DNA of 64,000 bases from Rhizobium metallidurans (GTDB lineage: Bacteria; Pseudomonadota; Alphaproteobacteria; Rhizobiales; Rhizobiaceae): contig NZ_JACIDW010000001.1 in NCBI RefSeq assembly GCF_014196505.1, positions 1 through 64,000 on the forward strand. Reading direction: 5' to 3'. Under the pieces are notes generated by a model. The model searched no databases and had not been told where the DNA came from. It saw only the letters and a list, made by a program, of their open reading frames with translations. Each line of letters opens with the position of its first letter. Positions within the stretch are counted from its first letter, which is position 1. This document shows, one piece after another, positions 11,068-20,036 of the stretch. Made by a program: the position numbers and the translations under genes.

Positions 11068-11918
11068 GCGATTTTACAGAAACCGGCCGCGTCGTCATCG
11101 GTACTCCCGCGGACCAGCCCAGGCTCGTGAAGATGAAAGGCTTCGGCGCGGGCGAAAAGCCAACGGTGCTGATCAGCATCGCAACCGCGCTGGTGCTTCT
11201 GGCTGCCTGGTGGCTGGTCGCAAAGCTGGCGCTGGTGCCGCGTCTCTTCCTGCCGACGCCGCAGGAGGTCTGGACGCAGGTAGGCGCGATCTACAATGAC
11301 GGCTATGCCGGCGCCTCGCTCTACGAGCACGTCTCGGCGAGCCTGTTTCGTATCGTCACCGCCGCCGCCATCGCCACCGTCGTCGGCATTCCCTTGGGCT
11401 TGCTGATGGGGTTGAACCGCTGGATCAAGGGCGTGCTCGATACGCCCATCGAGTTCTACTGGCCGCTGCCGCCGCTTGCCTATCTGCCGCTGATGATCAT
11501 CTGGCTCGGCATCGGCGAGACCTCCAAGGTGACGCTCCTGGTGCTCGCCATGTTCGCGCCGATCTGCCTTTCGGCGCAGGCCGGCGTGCGCTCGCTGCCG
11601 ATCGAACGCGTCAACGCCGCACGCTCGCTCGGCGCCCGGCCGTGGCAGATCCTGGTCAGCATCGTGCTTCCCTCGGCGCTGCCGGAGATCCTGACGGGTC
11701 TGCGGATCGCGCTCGGCATCGGCTGGGGCACGCTGGTGGCAGCGGAGCTGATCGCCTCGACCCGAGGCATCGGCTACATGATCATGTCGGCGTCGCAGTT
11801 TCTGGCGACCGACGTCGTCTTCGTCGGCATCGGCATCATCGCCGCCTGCGCCTTCTCCTTCAGCGCCGCTATCCGCATGCTGGAAGCCGTGCTCGTGCCA
11901 TGGAAGGGGAAGAGCTAG
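11064..11918 (+). CDS. tauC: Taurine ABC transporter permease TauC
   Basis: A 284-residue inner-membrane permease of the binding-protein-dependent type with about six membrane segments. The segment [28 protein letters not shown] is the EAA-type loop that docks the ATPase, and the central GLLMGLNRW and [17 protein letters not shown] match the SsuC/TauC group. It is the last gene of the tau operon. No taurine dioxygenase or transaminase gene lies in the window, so use of the taurine must be encoded elsewhere. Confidence 0.9.
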   Translation: MSDFTETGRVVIGTPADQPRLVKMKGFGAGEKPTVLISIATALVLLAAWWLVAKLALVPRLFLPTPQEVWTQVGAIYNDGYAGASLYEHVSASLFRIVTAAAIATVVGIPLGLLMGLNRWIKGVLDTPIEFYWPLPPLAYLPLMIIWLGIGETSKVTLLVLAMFAPICLSAQAGVRSLPIERVNAARSLGARPWQILVSIVLPSALPEILTGLRIALGIGWGTLVAAELIASTRGIGYMIMSASQFLATDVVFVGIGIIAACAFSFSAAIRMLEAVLVPWKGKS

Positions 11919-12048
11919 GCTAGCGCCATCCCCGCTTGGCGGCGGTCGGTTACTCTATCTTGGAGCAGGGATCGGCCGGCGTTGCCAGACGGCCGACCGA
12001 GACCTAGATTACCAATGCCGAGAGACAGACCGAAATGGACCGCTGATC

Positions 12049-13515
12049 GTGAATGACGACACCTTCCCTTCCTCGGCCTTTCTTCCGGCCTCTTCACCGG
12101 CGGGACCGGGCGGCGCTCGTCGGCGACCGCTGGTGGCGATCATCGGCGGCGGCATTTCGGGCGCGGGCGTGGCCTATCATCTGGCGCTTCAGGGCCGGGA
12201 GCATCCGCCCGCCATCACCGTTTTCGAGCCGCGCGCCGAGCTTGGCCGCGGCCTCGCCTATGACACGGACGACCCCGCCCACCGCATCAACGTGCCGGCG
12301 GCCCGCATGAGCCTCCTGCCGGAGCATCAGGGCGATTTCCTCGAATGGATCGAGCTCAACGACGCGATCGCCGACGATCCCGCCGCGCGCCGCGCGGACG
12401 GTGCGATCTTTCCGCGCCGTCAGCTGTTTGGCCGATACGTTGCGTCAGCGCTGCGGCCGCTCGTCGAGACGGGCGCGGTCAGGCACCGGCGCGCGCTGGT
12501 CACCGATGTCGAGCGCGATGGCGCCTTCTGGCGGATTTCGGACAGCCAGGGCGGCCAGACCTTTGCCGATTATCTTGTCATCGCGACCAGCCACCCCTCG
12601 CCGTCCACGCCATCGGCCCTGCTGGCGCTTGCCGGCCACCCGAGGTTCGTGGCCGATGCCACGGAGCCGGGCGCGCTCGACGCCATTCACCCGGATGCCC
12701 GCCTGCTTGTCGTCGGCAACGGGCTGACGGCCGCCGATGTCGTGGCGTCGCTCGAGAGCGTGGGGCACCGCGGCGCGGTGACGTCGATCTCGAGACGGGG
12801 CCTGAGGTCTCGAGGACATGCCCCGGTCCAGCAGGAGCCTTTCGGGGAGTTCGAGGCCGCGCCTGTTCACAGCGCCACGCAGCTCTTGCGGCTGGTTCGC
12901 CAGACCATCCGCGACGCCGAGCAGTCGGGCCTGACCTGGCATGCGGTGCTGGATCAGCTGCGCGGTCATGGGCACGCGATCTGGCGGGCCTTGCCCGTGC
13001 CGGAACGCCGCCGGATCGTCCGCCACCTTCGCCCTTTCTGGGACGTGCACCGCTTCCGGATCGCGCCGCAGGTGGAAGAGGTGCTGGACCGGGCGGTGGC
13101 AAGCGGCCGCATGGAAGTGCTGGCCGCTTCCGTTTCCGCGATCAGGCGCCAGGACGATGACATCAGTGTCGTGCTTCGGTTGCGCAACGGCGTCCTGCTG
13201 GAACGGGCCTATGATGCGGTGGTCGTCACCACCGGCCCGGCACATGGCGGCATTCTGAACAGTCAGCCATGGCTCAAGAAACTGCACGACCTCGGCCACC
13301 TGCAGTTGGACCCGACCGGCCTCGGCATCGCCTGCAACGAGTTGTCCGAGGCGCTTGCCGGCGACGGCCGACCAGATCCGACGCTGCTGATCTCAGGCCC
13401 TCTGGCACGCGGCACGTTCGGCGAGCTGATGGGCCTGCCGCAGATCACCGAACACACGGTATTCGTCGCGGGAGAACTTGATACAAAAGTCGAGAAAAGC
13501 CTCAAATCACATTGA
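12049..13515 (+). CDS. FAD/NAD(P)-binding protein (PF13454-like)
   Basis: A 488-residue flavoprotein-like enzyme. The N-terminal Rossmann motif VAIIGGGISGAGVAYHLA is followed by the E-R-F region FEPRAELGRGLAYDT and HRINVPA, typical of the NAD_binding_9 group. A second dinucleotide motif, LLVVGNGLTAADVVASL, is near residue 225. The substrate is unknown; members are annotated as FAD/NAD(P)-binding or hydroxyacylglutathione-like proteins without biochemical support. It starts with GTG at 12049. It lies 130 bp after tauC on the same strand but need not belong to taurine metabolism, and it is convergent with the AhpD-like gene. Confidence 0.8.
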   Translation: MNDDTFPSSAFLPASSPAGPGGARRRPLVAIIGGGISGAGVAYHLALQGREHPPAITVFEPRAELGRGLAYDTDDPAHRINVPAARMSLLPEHQGDFLEWIELNDAIADDPAARRADGAIFPRRQLFGRYVASALRPLVETGAVRHRRALVTDVERDGAFWRISDSQGGQTFADYLVIATSHPSPSTPSALLALAGHPRFVADATEPGALDAIHPDARLLVVGNGLTAADVVASLESVGHRGAVTSISRRGLRSRGHAPVQQEPFGEFEAAPVHSATQLLRLVRQTIRDAEQSGLTWHAVLDQLRGHGHAIWRALPVPERRRIVRHLRPFWDVHRFRIAPQVEEVLDRAVASGRMEVLAASVSAIRRQDDDISVVLRLRNGVLLERAYDAVVVTTGPAHGGILNSQPWLKKLHDLGHLQLDPTGLGIACNELSEALAGDGRPDPTLLISGPLARGTFGELMGLPQITEHTVFVAGELDTKVEKSLKSH

Positions 13516-13539
13516 TATTTCTCGATAAACCGTAGCGCT

Positions 13540-14070
13540 CTATTGAGCAGCGCCCTCGGCGAACGCTTCCAGCTCCGGATCGAAGTCGACCTCGACGACA
13601 TTGTTGAAGACGGCGGTCGCGATCATGATACCGGCGAAGGCGACCAGATCGACCAGCGTCTTGGCGTCGTAGCGTTGCTTCAATCGCACCCAGATCTCGC
13701 TCGGTATGGCGTTGGAATCGACCACGATCGCCTTGCCGAACGCGTCGAGCAGCGCCTCTTCCTCGGACAGTTGCAGCGCGTCCGGATCAAAGCCATTGTT
13801 GATCAGCGCGCGGCGGAAAAAGGTGATGGCGATCTTCGAGTTACAGGCCTTCGAAATCGCGTGGGAGAAGACCCAGATCGGCCGGTCGCCGATCGAGGCG
13901 AGCTCGGCGCGCAGCGTGAACCATTCCGCGTAGATGCGATGCGCGGCTGGCGAATGCAGCAGCGTCCGCTTCATGTTGGTCATCCGGCCGCGAACCCTGA
14001 CTTCCTCATCGTGGGCCGCGCGGATCTCGTCGGAGGCGGTGTCGTAATCGATCTGCGGAATGTGGCTCAT
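13540..14070 (-). CDS. AhpD-like/carboxymuconolactone decarboxylase family protein
   Basis: A 176-residue protein with the AhpD-like all-helical pattern: IPQIDYDTASDEIRAAHDEEVRVRG, then RMTNMKRTLLHSPAAHRIYAEW. In peroxidase-type AhpD proteins a CxxC lies in the central helix; here the matching place reads KACNSKI, with one cysteine only, so the disulfide redox chemistry of AhpD is probably absent. It is convergent with the FAD/NAD(P)-binding gene. The function may be a dehydrogenase-like or binding role. Confidence is high for the fold group and low for activity. Confidence 0.7.
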   Translation of the reverse strand: MSHIPQIDYDTASDEIRAAHDEEVRVRGRMTNMKRTLLHSPAAHRIYAEWFTLRAELASIGDRPIWVFSHAISKACNSKIAITFFRRALINNGFDPDALQLSEEEALLDAFGKAIVVDSNAIPSEIWVRLKQRYDAKTLVDLVAFAGIMIATAVFNNVVEVDFDPELEAFAEGAAQ

Positions 14071-14157
14071 GTCTTGTTGCTCGCTGGATCATGTCGATAT
14101 CGAGCTGTTAGCGCAAAAGCGCGCCGCATGAAAAGCCACAAGCGAGCGGCATGTGCC

Positions 14158-15174
14158 CTATGCGGCGTGGATTTGAGACGTGAAGGAGGGCTGCGCGAGA
14201 CTGAAGCGATTGCGGCCTCCGCTCTTGGCGGCATAGAGCGCGCCGTCGGCGGCCGCGAAGATGTCCTTCGGCGCACGGTAGCCGGTGGCGAGCGCCACGC
14301 CGACCGAGCCGCCGATGCCGATATGGCGGCCATCGTCGTCGCGGGATGCCGCGAGCGAGGTGACGATCGAGCTGGCGATCCGGGCCGCCTCATCGCTCGA
14401 TCCGCAGCGATGGAGCACGGCGAATTCGTCGCCGCCGATGCGCGCCACGAGCTCGGCCCCGCCGAGCACCGTGCGCAGGCAATTGGCCGCCACGCGCAGG
14501 CATTGGTCGCCGGCCTGGTGACCGAGCCGGTCGTTGACCTGCTTGAAACCGTCGAGATCGATCAGGAACAGCGCGACTGTCTGCCTTGACGCCTCGGTCG
14601 CGCAAAGCGTGTCGAAGGTGGATTGGAACTGAACCCGGTTCGGCAGGCCGGTCAACAGGTCGAATTCCGCGAGATAGCGGATCTCGTCGAAAAGCTTCTT
14701 CTCGGCGGTGATGTCCTGCTTCATGCCGAAGATCCGGACCGGGCGGTCACCCTCGCATTCGACAGTCGCGGTGATGCGTATCCAGCGGTGATTGCCCTTG
14801 GCCGTGATGATCTCGGCGTCGAGGCTGAAGCCGGATCGCTCCCTGATGGCGCGATCGCGGAGCATGGTGAGCTCGATGCGCGACCGCTCGGTATAGAGCT
14901 TGACGGTCTCGTCGCGATTGAGCGGATGGCCGATGGGAAGGTCGAACAACTCGTAGACCATGTCGGTCCACGCCAGCTTCTCGTCCGCGAGATTGCACTC
15001 CCATACGCCGATGCGGGCGGCACGCGAGGAATGGTCGAACAGCTTCTTCAGATGGGCAAGCTCGGCGGATGTATCCATGGAAAGCGGGTCGGCGCCGATT
15101 TCGGGCGGATGAGGACGATCGGATTGACGTCCCGTGAACCGTGACCTGACCGCGTCTACAATCGAAAAAAACAT
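14158..15174 (-). CDS. PAS-GGDEF diguanylate cyclase
   Basis: A 338-residue signalling protein that should make cyclic di-GMP from two GTP. A PAS/PAC domain spans about residues 30-150 (RIGVWECNLADEKLAW to FGMKQDITAEKK), and a GGDEF domain covers about 160-325 with intact RIGGDEF and LTGLPNR. The inhibitory I-site RxxD is missing: the place reads GGAE. No EAL domain and no clear membrane segments are present, so it is likely cytoplasmic. ATG 15174 has AGGGGCGG at proper spacing; an alternative ATG at 15207 adds 11 residues. The stimulus sensed by PAS is unknown. Confidence 0.88.
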   Translation of the reverse strand: MFFSIVDAVRSRFTGRQSDRPHPPEIGADPLSMDTSAELAHLKKLFDHSSRAARIGVWECNLADEKLAWTDMVYELFDLPIGHPLNRDETVKLYTERSRIELTMLRDRAIRERSGFSLDAEIITAKGNHRWIRITATVECEGDRPVRIFGMKQDITAEKKLFDEIRYLAEFDLLTGLPNRVQFQSTFDTLCATEASRQTVALFLIDLDGFKQVNDRLGHQAGDQCLRVAANCLRTVLGGAELVARIGGDEFAVLHRCGSSDEAARIASSIVTSLAASRDDDGRHIGIGGSVGVALATGYRAPKDIFAAADGALYAAKSGGRNRFSLAQPSFTSQIHAA

Positions 15175-15354
15175 CTGCCGCCCCTGCACTTGCAAGAAGG
15201 CAATCATGCCTTCGACTGTGCATATTCCTCAGCAAAGGTTGACGTTTAACTTCAGGGATCGTTCTCCCACTAAAATATAAGGGAAACAGACGATCGTGCT
15301 TAACGGTGCCTTAACGCACGACACCGCGGAATGACGCCCGCGCGACGGGGTGGA

Positions 15355-15621
15355 TCATCTGGCGGAACGGCGCGAAGGTACTGCCTTTCCTGGCGTTTCC
15401 GATCGATCCTCGCGATCCTCCGCCGCCCGCATGCTCCGGCCCATCGCTTTCAAGCGCTCGATCAGATCGCTGCCGTCCGCGGAGGCACGCGTCTCTTCCA
15501 GCATCCGATATTCGCGGTCCGCCTGCTGCCAATGCTCGCCGCCGCGCCCATCGGGCCGGCCTTCTGCTTCCCACAGCGCATAGGCACGCTGGGCGATCCA
15601 ATCGTCTTTACTCAAAAACAT
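15355..15621 (-). CDS. DUF2934 domain protein
   Basis: An 88-residue soluble protein with the DUF2934 signature IAQRAYALWEAEGRPDG followed by EHWQQADREY, a short helical motif found in many rhizobial small proteins of unknown function. The C-terminus is charged (Arg/Glu-rich). I chose ATG 15621 because it starts MFLSKDDWI directly before the domain. Neighbours are a diguanylate cyclase and a sugar oxidoreductase operon, with no obvious link. Confidence 0.75.
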   Translation of the reverse strand: MFLSKDDWIAQRAYALWEAEGRPDGRGGEHWQQADREYRMLEETRASADGSDLIERLKAMGRSMRAAEDREDRSETPGKAVPSRRSAR

Positions 15622-15762
15622 GAAAGACCTCGAGCAACGGATTATGAAAATCAATGGATCAAGGCTGACAAATGGAGCTTAGCAAGTCGTTACTTCGGCG
15701 GGACTTTCTTTGTCCCCACGCAGGATAAGTGCGCTAGACTTCCTAGCGGCCTTCTCTCCTGG

Positions 15763-16842
15763 CTAACATGCGCCTTCGGGCAGCCAGCTGCGGTATAGGG
15801 GGTGGTCGGGAAGGATCGGCAGGGATGTCGGCAGGCCGGTGCGTTGCGAGTGGTAGGCCGCGGTAACCAGCTCCAGCGAATTGCGGGCGTCGCCGAGCGT
15901 CACCGGTGGTTCCTCGTTTCGGATCAGCGCCTCATGGAAGAGCTCGAACTGGCGGGTATAGCCATCCTCCCTGACCTCGTAGCGGGCGAGCGCGGCGTCC
16001 ACCTTTTCCTGGTGCTCGTCGTTGCCCGCCTTGAAGGTCCAGGGATCGCGGCCCATCGTATAAGGCTCGATGATACTTTCGGCCACAAGGTCACGGAAGC
16101 AGAAGCGCAGGCGGGAGATCTCCTCGCGAGAACCGAGCGTCATGGACAGGCTGGCGAGGGATCCATTCTTCATCCTGACCGAAAGCGCCGCTGTGTCCTC
16201 GACCTCGATCGGATTGACCAAGGTGGCGCCGAAAGAGAAGAGTTCGGCGCAGGGGCCGTGGATGTAGTTCAGCATGTCATGGGCATGGATCGCGTGGCCG
16301 AGCAGGCCGCCGCCGAGTTCGCTCGCCCATTTGCCGCGCCAGGGCACCGCGTAGTAATCGGGGCCGCGCCACCAATGGGTCTCGATCGTCGTCAGGAACG
16401 CCTCGCCGGCAAGCCCGAGATCGATCAGCATCTTCAGCTTCTGGAGACCGGAGCCATAACGGTACTGGAAGATCGGCATCAGCTTCGGCCCCGCGGCCTT
16501 GGCGACGATGCCAACCATCTCGTCCACCTCGGCGATCGAGCCAAACAGCGGCTTCTCGCAGATCACATGCTTGCCCGCCTCGATCGCCCTGCGGCAGAGC
16601 TTGAAATGCGAACTCGGCGGCGTGCAGATGTCGATGATGTCGAGATCGGCGCGGGCGATCATCGCCTCGGCATCCTGCGTATACTCAGGAATGCCGAACT
16701 CCCGGCAAAGTGCTTCGCCGCGATCGGCGTCGAGCGAGCAGAGAACCACGACGTCGAACAAATCCTTGTTCCAGCCGAAGCCTGCCAGATGACGCGCGGC
16801 GATGCCGGCGCCGATCACGCCGACGCGAAATTTCCCGCTCAT
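15763..16842 (-). CDS. Gfo/Idh/MocA family oxidoreductase A
   Basis: A 359-residue NAD(P)-dependent sugar or cyclitol oxidoreductase. The N-terminal Rossmann domain begins FRVGVIGAGIAARHLAGFGW, and the catalytic EKP motif appears in HVICEKPLFGS near residue 95. The C-terminal alpha/beta domain holds GGGLLGHAIHAHDMLNYI, where the conserved His and Asp are expected. ATG 16842 sits one base after the stop of oxidoreductase B, so the two are cotranscribed. It probably oxidises a sugar or sugar acid linked to the uronate cluster to its right. Confidence 0.85.
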   Translation of the reverse strand: MSGKFRVGVIGAGIAARHLAGFGWNKDLFDVVVLCSLDADRGEALCREFGIPEYTQDAEAMIARADLDIIDICTPPSSHFKLCRRAIEAGKHVICEKPLFGSIAEVDEMVGIVAKAAGPKLMPIFQYRYGSGLQKLKMLIDLGLAGEAFLTTIETHWWRGPDYYAVPWRGKWASELGGGLLGHAIHAHDMLNYIHGPCAELFSFGATLVNPIEVEDTAALSVRMKNGSLASLSMTLGSREEISRLRFCFRDLVAESIIEPYTMGRDPWTFKAGNDEHQEKVDAALARYEVREDGYTRQFELFHEALIRNEEPPVTLGDARNSLELVTAAYHSQRTGLPTSLPILPDHPLYRSWLPEGAC

Positions 16843-16843
16843 C

Positions 16844-17875
16844 TCAGCGCCCTCCGACCGGAGCTTGCCCTTGGCCGATCCTGACAGCGTTCGCCTGCGC
16901 CTCGAGCGACAGCCGGCAGACCTCGTAAACATGCGCCTGCGGCATCGCGGTCTCCGTGCGATCGCGAACGTCAGCCAGGAAGGCCTCGAAATAGTCGAGC
17001 TTTTCGTCGCTGCAATCGATGTGGGTCATCTCCTTGCCGTTGACGAGGAAGAGGTGATCCTTGCCGGGGCGGCCTGTTATGTCGACGTACTTGCGCAACT
17101 CGATATAGCCCTCTGTCCCCAGAATGGTCAGCCGGCCGTCGCCCCATGTCGGCAAGGCCTCCGGCGTGAACCAATCGACGCGGATGTAGCCGGAACCCTT
17201 GTCGGAGCGCAGCAGCACTTCGCCGAAATCCTGGAAGGCCGGTCGGTGGGGCATGCCGAAATTGCCGATGGAGCTCGCGGCGACCGTGGCTGAGGTCGAG
17301 CCGGTATAGAACAGGAACTGATCGACCTGGTGCGAGGCGATATCGACGATGATGCCGCCAAACTTCTCAGGATCGAAGAACCAGTCGGGCCGCGTCGGCA
17401 GTTGCAGCCGGTGCGGGCCCATGCCGAGCGTCTGGATGACCGTGCCGATGGCGCCCGATTTGACGAGCTTGCCGGCCTTGACGGCGGAGCGCACGCAGTG
17501 GCGTTCGGAAAAGCAGATCGAAAAGATGCGGCCCGTCTCCGCCACCGTCAGCTTCACCGCCTGCAACTGCGCCGATGTCGTCACGCCGGGCTTGTCGGTC
17601 ATCACGTCCTTGCCGGATTTCATGGCGCGGATGGCGAGATCGGCCCGCTCGGATGGGATCGCCGCGATGCAGATCACGTCGATCGAGGGATCGGCGAGCA
17701 ACTGCTCCCGATCGATCTGCGGCGCATCGGGATAGGACTTTTCGAACATCTCGCGAATGGCGGGAACGGATGTCTTCGGGCAATAGCCGACGAATTCGGC
17801 GCCAGCGGCCAGCAATCCCTTCACATGATCGAAGGTATGCCCATGGTCGATCCCGACAACGGCAAATCTCAACAT
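16844..17875 (-). CDS. Gfo/Idh/MocA family oxidoreductase B
   Basis: A 343-residue relative of the previous gene with start MLRFAVVGIDHGHTFDHVKGL. In place of the classic EKP it has DVMTDKPGV near residue 95, a common variant, and the C-terminal domain has GGIIVDIASHQVDQFLFY. It is first of a two-gene leftward operon. The 196-bp AT-rich region 17876-18071 upstream probably carries its promoter, although read-through from kdgF is possible. Paired Gfo/Idh/MocA genes often perform successive oxidation and reduction of a sugar; no substrate can be read from sequence. Confidence 0.85.
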   Translation of the reverse strand: MLRFAVVGIDHGHTFDHVKGLLAAGAEFVGYCPKTSVPAIREMFEKSYPDAPQIDREQLLADPSIDVICIAAIPSERADLAIRAMKSGKDVMTDKPGVTTSAQLQAVKLTVAETGRIFSICFSERHCVRSAVKAGKLVKSGAIGTVIQTLGMGPHRLQLPTRPDWFFDPEKFGGIIVDIASHQVDQFLFYTGSTSATVAASSIGNFGMPHRPAFQDFGEVLLRSDKGSGYIRVDWFTPEALPTWGDGRLTILGTEGYIELRKYVDITGRPGKDHLFLVNGKEMTHIDCSDEKLDYFEAFLADVRDRTETAMPQAHVYEVCRLSLEAQANAVRIGQGQAPVGGR

Positions 17876-18071
17876 AGAAACGCGTCCTCCTCGCTTGCGG
17901 CGTGAAGCCTCCAACTATCAGGCCTCACCGCTCTCCTCGGGACAAGACAGACAGCCAAAGCGGTATCCTGTCAAGATAGACGGACGTTCCCAAGTCGGCA
18001 AAAAACGATCGATGATAATGATTTTGTTGTGTATTATTTTGTATCTAAATAGTTATTTACTCCGATCCTTC

Positions 18072-18401
18072 CTACAGAAAATCATCCCGTCTCGGCGTGA
18101 AGGTGTCGATCAGCAGGCCTTTCTCGAGAGCCACGACGCCGTGGACAAGGTTGGGGGCGACGATGAAGCTCGAGCCGGCATCCAGCCTTGTGGTGACGCC
18201 ATCGACGGTGACGTCGAAGGCGCCCTCGGCGACATAGCTCACCTGCGTATGCGGATGCGAATGCGGCGCGCCGATCGCGCCGGGCTCGAAGCGGAAGGCG
18301 ACGAGCATCGCCTCGGGGCGATGGGACAGCACAGCGCGGCGGTTGCCGGGCGCGACTTCGGTCCAGGTAATGTCGTCGGGAAGCGTGTAGTGATCTGCCA
18401 T
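18072..18401 (-). CDS. kdgF: KdgF cupin, unsaturated uronate linearising enzyme
   Basis: A 109-residue single-domain cupin with the metal motif GAIGAPHSHPHTQVSYVAEG and the ending LVHGVVALEKGLLIDTFTPRRDDFL, which matches KdgF closely. KdgF speeds conversion of 4,5-unsaturated uronates to the linear ketonised form that KduI uses. Three ATG codons stand in tandem (18407, 18404, 18401); the third has AGGAG at best spacing. It lies 9 bp after the kduD stop, so kduI-kduD-kdgF form one unit. Confidence 0.88.
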   Translation of the reverse strand: MADHYTLPDDITWTEVAPGNRRAVLSHRPEAMLVAFRFEPGAIGAPHSHPHTQVSYVAEGAFDVTVDGVTTRLDAGSSFIVAPNLVHGVVALEKGLLIDTFTPRRDDFL

Positions 18402-18410
18402 CATCATCTC

Positions 18411-19166
18411 CTATCGGGCAAGCCAGCCGCCATCGACCGGCAGCACCGTGCCATGAACATAATCGGAAGCGCGCGACGCAAGATAGACCGCCGTGCCCAC
18501 CATATCCTCGGCCTTCGCCCAGCGGGCGGCCGGAATGCGCTTCAGGATATCGGCGCTTCGTTCGGCATCGGCGCGAAGCGCCTCTGTGTTGTTGGTCTCG
18601 ACATAACCGGGGGCGATGGCATTGACGTTGATGCCCTTCGACGCCCACTCGTTCGCCATCAATCTCGTAATGCCGGCAAGCCCGCTTTTCGAGGCCGTGT
18701 AGGACGGAATGCGGATACCGCCCTGGAATGAGAGCAGCGAGGCGATGTTGACGATCTTCGCCGGCGCCTGCCGTGCAAGCGCTGCTTTCGCGAAGGCCTG
18801 GCAAAGGAAGAAGACGGACTTCAGGTTGGTGTCGAGCACCGCGTCCCAATCCTCTTCCGTGAAATCCAGCGCATCGGCGCGGCGGATGATGCCGGCATTG
18901 TTGACGAGGATATCGGGCGAGGCGCCGGCGGCAAGGGCGCGTTCGATGACAGCCTTCGCCTCGCCGGTATCGGACAGATCCGCCTTGAGCGATACGAACC
19001 GGCGCCCCGTCGATGTAACCGCACCCGCTGTCTCGTCCATCGCCGAGCGGCCAACGCCGACGATGTCGGCACCAGCCTGCGCCAGACCGACCGCGATGGC
19101 CTGGCCGATGCCGGTATTGGCGCCGGTGACGATGGCCCAGCGGCCGGTGAGATCGAAAAGGCTCAT
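18411..19166 (-). CDS. kduD: 2-dehydro-3-deoxy-D-gluconate 5-dehydrogenase KduD
   Basis: A 251-residue classical short-chain dehydrogenase that reduces 3-deoxy-D-glycero-2,5-hexodiulosonate to 2-keto-3-deoxygluconate. The TGANTGIGQA nucleotide motif is near residue 14, NNAGI near 88, catalytic YTASK near 155, and the C-terminus DYVHGTVLPVDGGWLAR is characteristic of KduD. Its start overlaps the kduI stop by four bases. With KduI and KdgF it completes the route from unsaturated uronates to KDG. Confidence 0.93.
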   Translation of the reverse strand: MSLFDLTGRWAIVTGANTGIGQAIAVGLAQAGADIVGVGRSAMDETAGAVTSTGRRFVSLKADLSDTGEAKAVIERALAAGASPDILVNNAGIIRRADALDFTEEDWDAVLDTNLKSVFFLCQAFAKAALARQAPAKIVNIASLLSFQGGIRIPSYTASKSGLAGITRLMANEWASKGINVNAIAPGYVETNNTEALRADAERSADILKRIPAARWAKAEDMVGTAVYLASRASDYVHGTVLPVDGGWLAR

Positions 19167-19999
19167 CGCAGGTCTTCCATCGGCACCTTGTCCATGTCCG
19201 TGAAGCTCATGTTATCGCCGGCCATCGCCCAGATGAAGGCGTAGCGGCCGGTTCCCGCACCCGAATGGATCGACCAGCCGGGCGACAGCACCGCGTCGTG
19301 GTTCTTCAGCACGACATGCCGCGTCTCGCTGGGTTCGCCCATGAAATGGAAGATGCGCGTCTGCTCCTGCATGCCGAAGTAGAGATAGACCTCCATGCGC
19401 CGGTCGTGCAAATGCGCCGGCATGGTGTTCCAGACCGAACCCGGCTCGAACATCGTCAATCCCACCAGCAACTGGCAGCTGTCGCAGACATCGGGGTGGA
19501 CATATTGATTGATGGTGCGAGCGTTGGATTCTTCCGCAGAGCCAACGACCACCTTTTTCGCCATCTCGCGGGTGATGTGCACCGTCGGACACGTTCGGTG
19601 CGCCGGTGCGCTCAAGAGGTAGAAGAGCGCGGGTTCCGCCGGATCGCGGCTTGCGAAGCTCAAGGCACCCTCGCCCATGCCGACGTAGAGCGCTTCCTGG
19701 AAGCCGAGTTCGTAACGCTTGCCCGCGATGCTGATCATTCCCGCGCCGCCGATGTTGACGAAGGCGGCCTCGCGCCGGTCGAGAAAACGTTCCGTGCCGG
19801 TCTCGGCGATCGCGGCGATCTCGATAGGCTTGGTATCCGGCACCACGCCGCCGACGATCATCCGATCGAGATGGCTGTAGGTGAGATTGGCCTCCCCTCG
19901 GCGAAACAGGTGCTCGATCACGAAGCCGTCGCGGAGACCCTTCGTGTCGCGCCTCGCGGCATCCTCGGGTCCAACGACCTGGCGTACTGATACTTTCAT
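19163..19999 (-). CDS. kduI: 5-dehydro-4-deoxy-D-glucuronate isomerase KduI
   Basis: A 278-residue isomerase, the same length as the Escherichia coli enzyme when ATG 19999 is used (a GTG two codons upstream is also open). Family landmarks are VIEHLFRRGEANLTYSHLDRMIVGG near residue 30 and the zinc-site region MPAHLHDRRMEVYLYF. It converts 5-keto-4-deoxyuronate to the diulosonate used by KduD. It follows the sugar ABC ATPase gene in the same direction. Confidence 0.95.
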   Translation of the reverse strand: MKVSVRQVVGPEDAARRDTKGLRDGFVIEHLFRRGEANLTYSHLDRMIVGGVVPDTKPIEIAAIAETGTERFLDRREAAFVNIGGAGMISIAGKRYELGFQEALYVGMGEGALSFASRDPAEPALFYLLSAPAHRTCPTVHITREMAKKVVVGSAEESNARTINQYVHPDVCDSCQLLVGLTMFEPGSVWNTMPAHLHDRRMEVYLYFGMQEQTRIFHFMGEPSETRHVVLKNHDAVLSPGWSIHSGAGTGRYAFIWAMAGDNMSFTDMDKVPMEDLR

Positions 20000-20036
20000 G
20001 GTCACGGGCTATGCCCCTTCCGTCTGTTGGGTGGGA

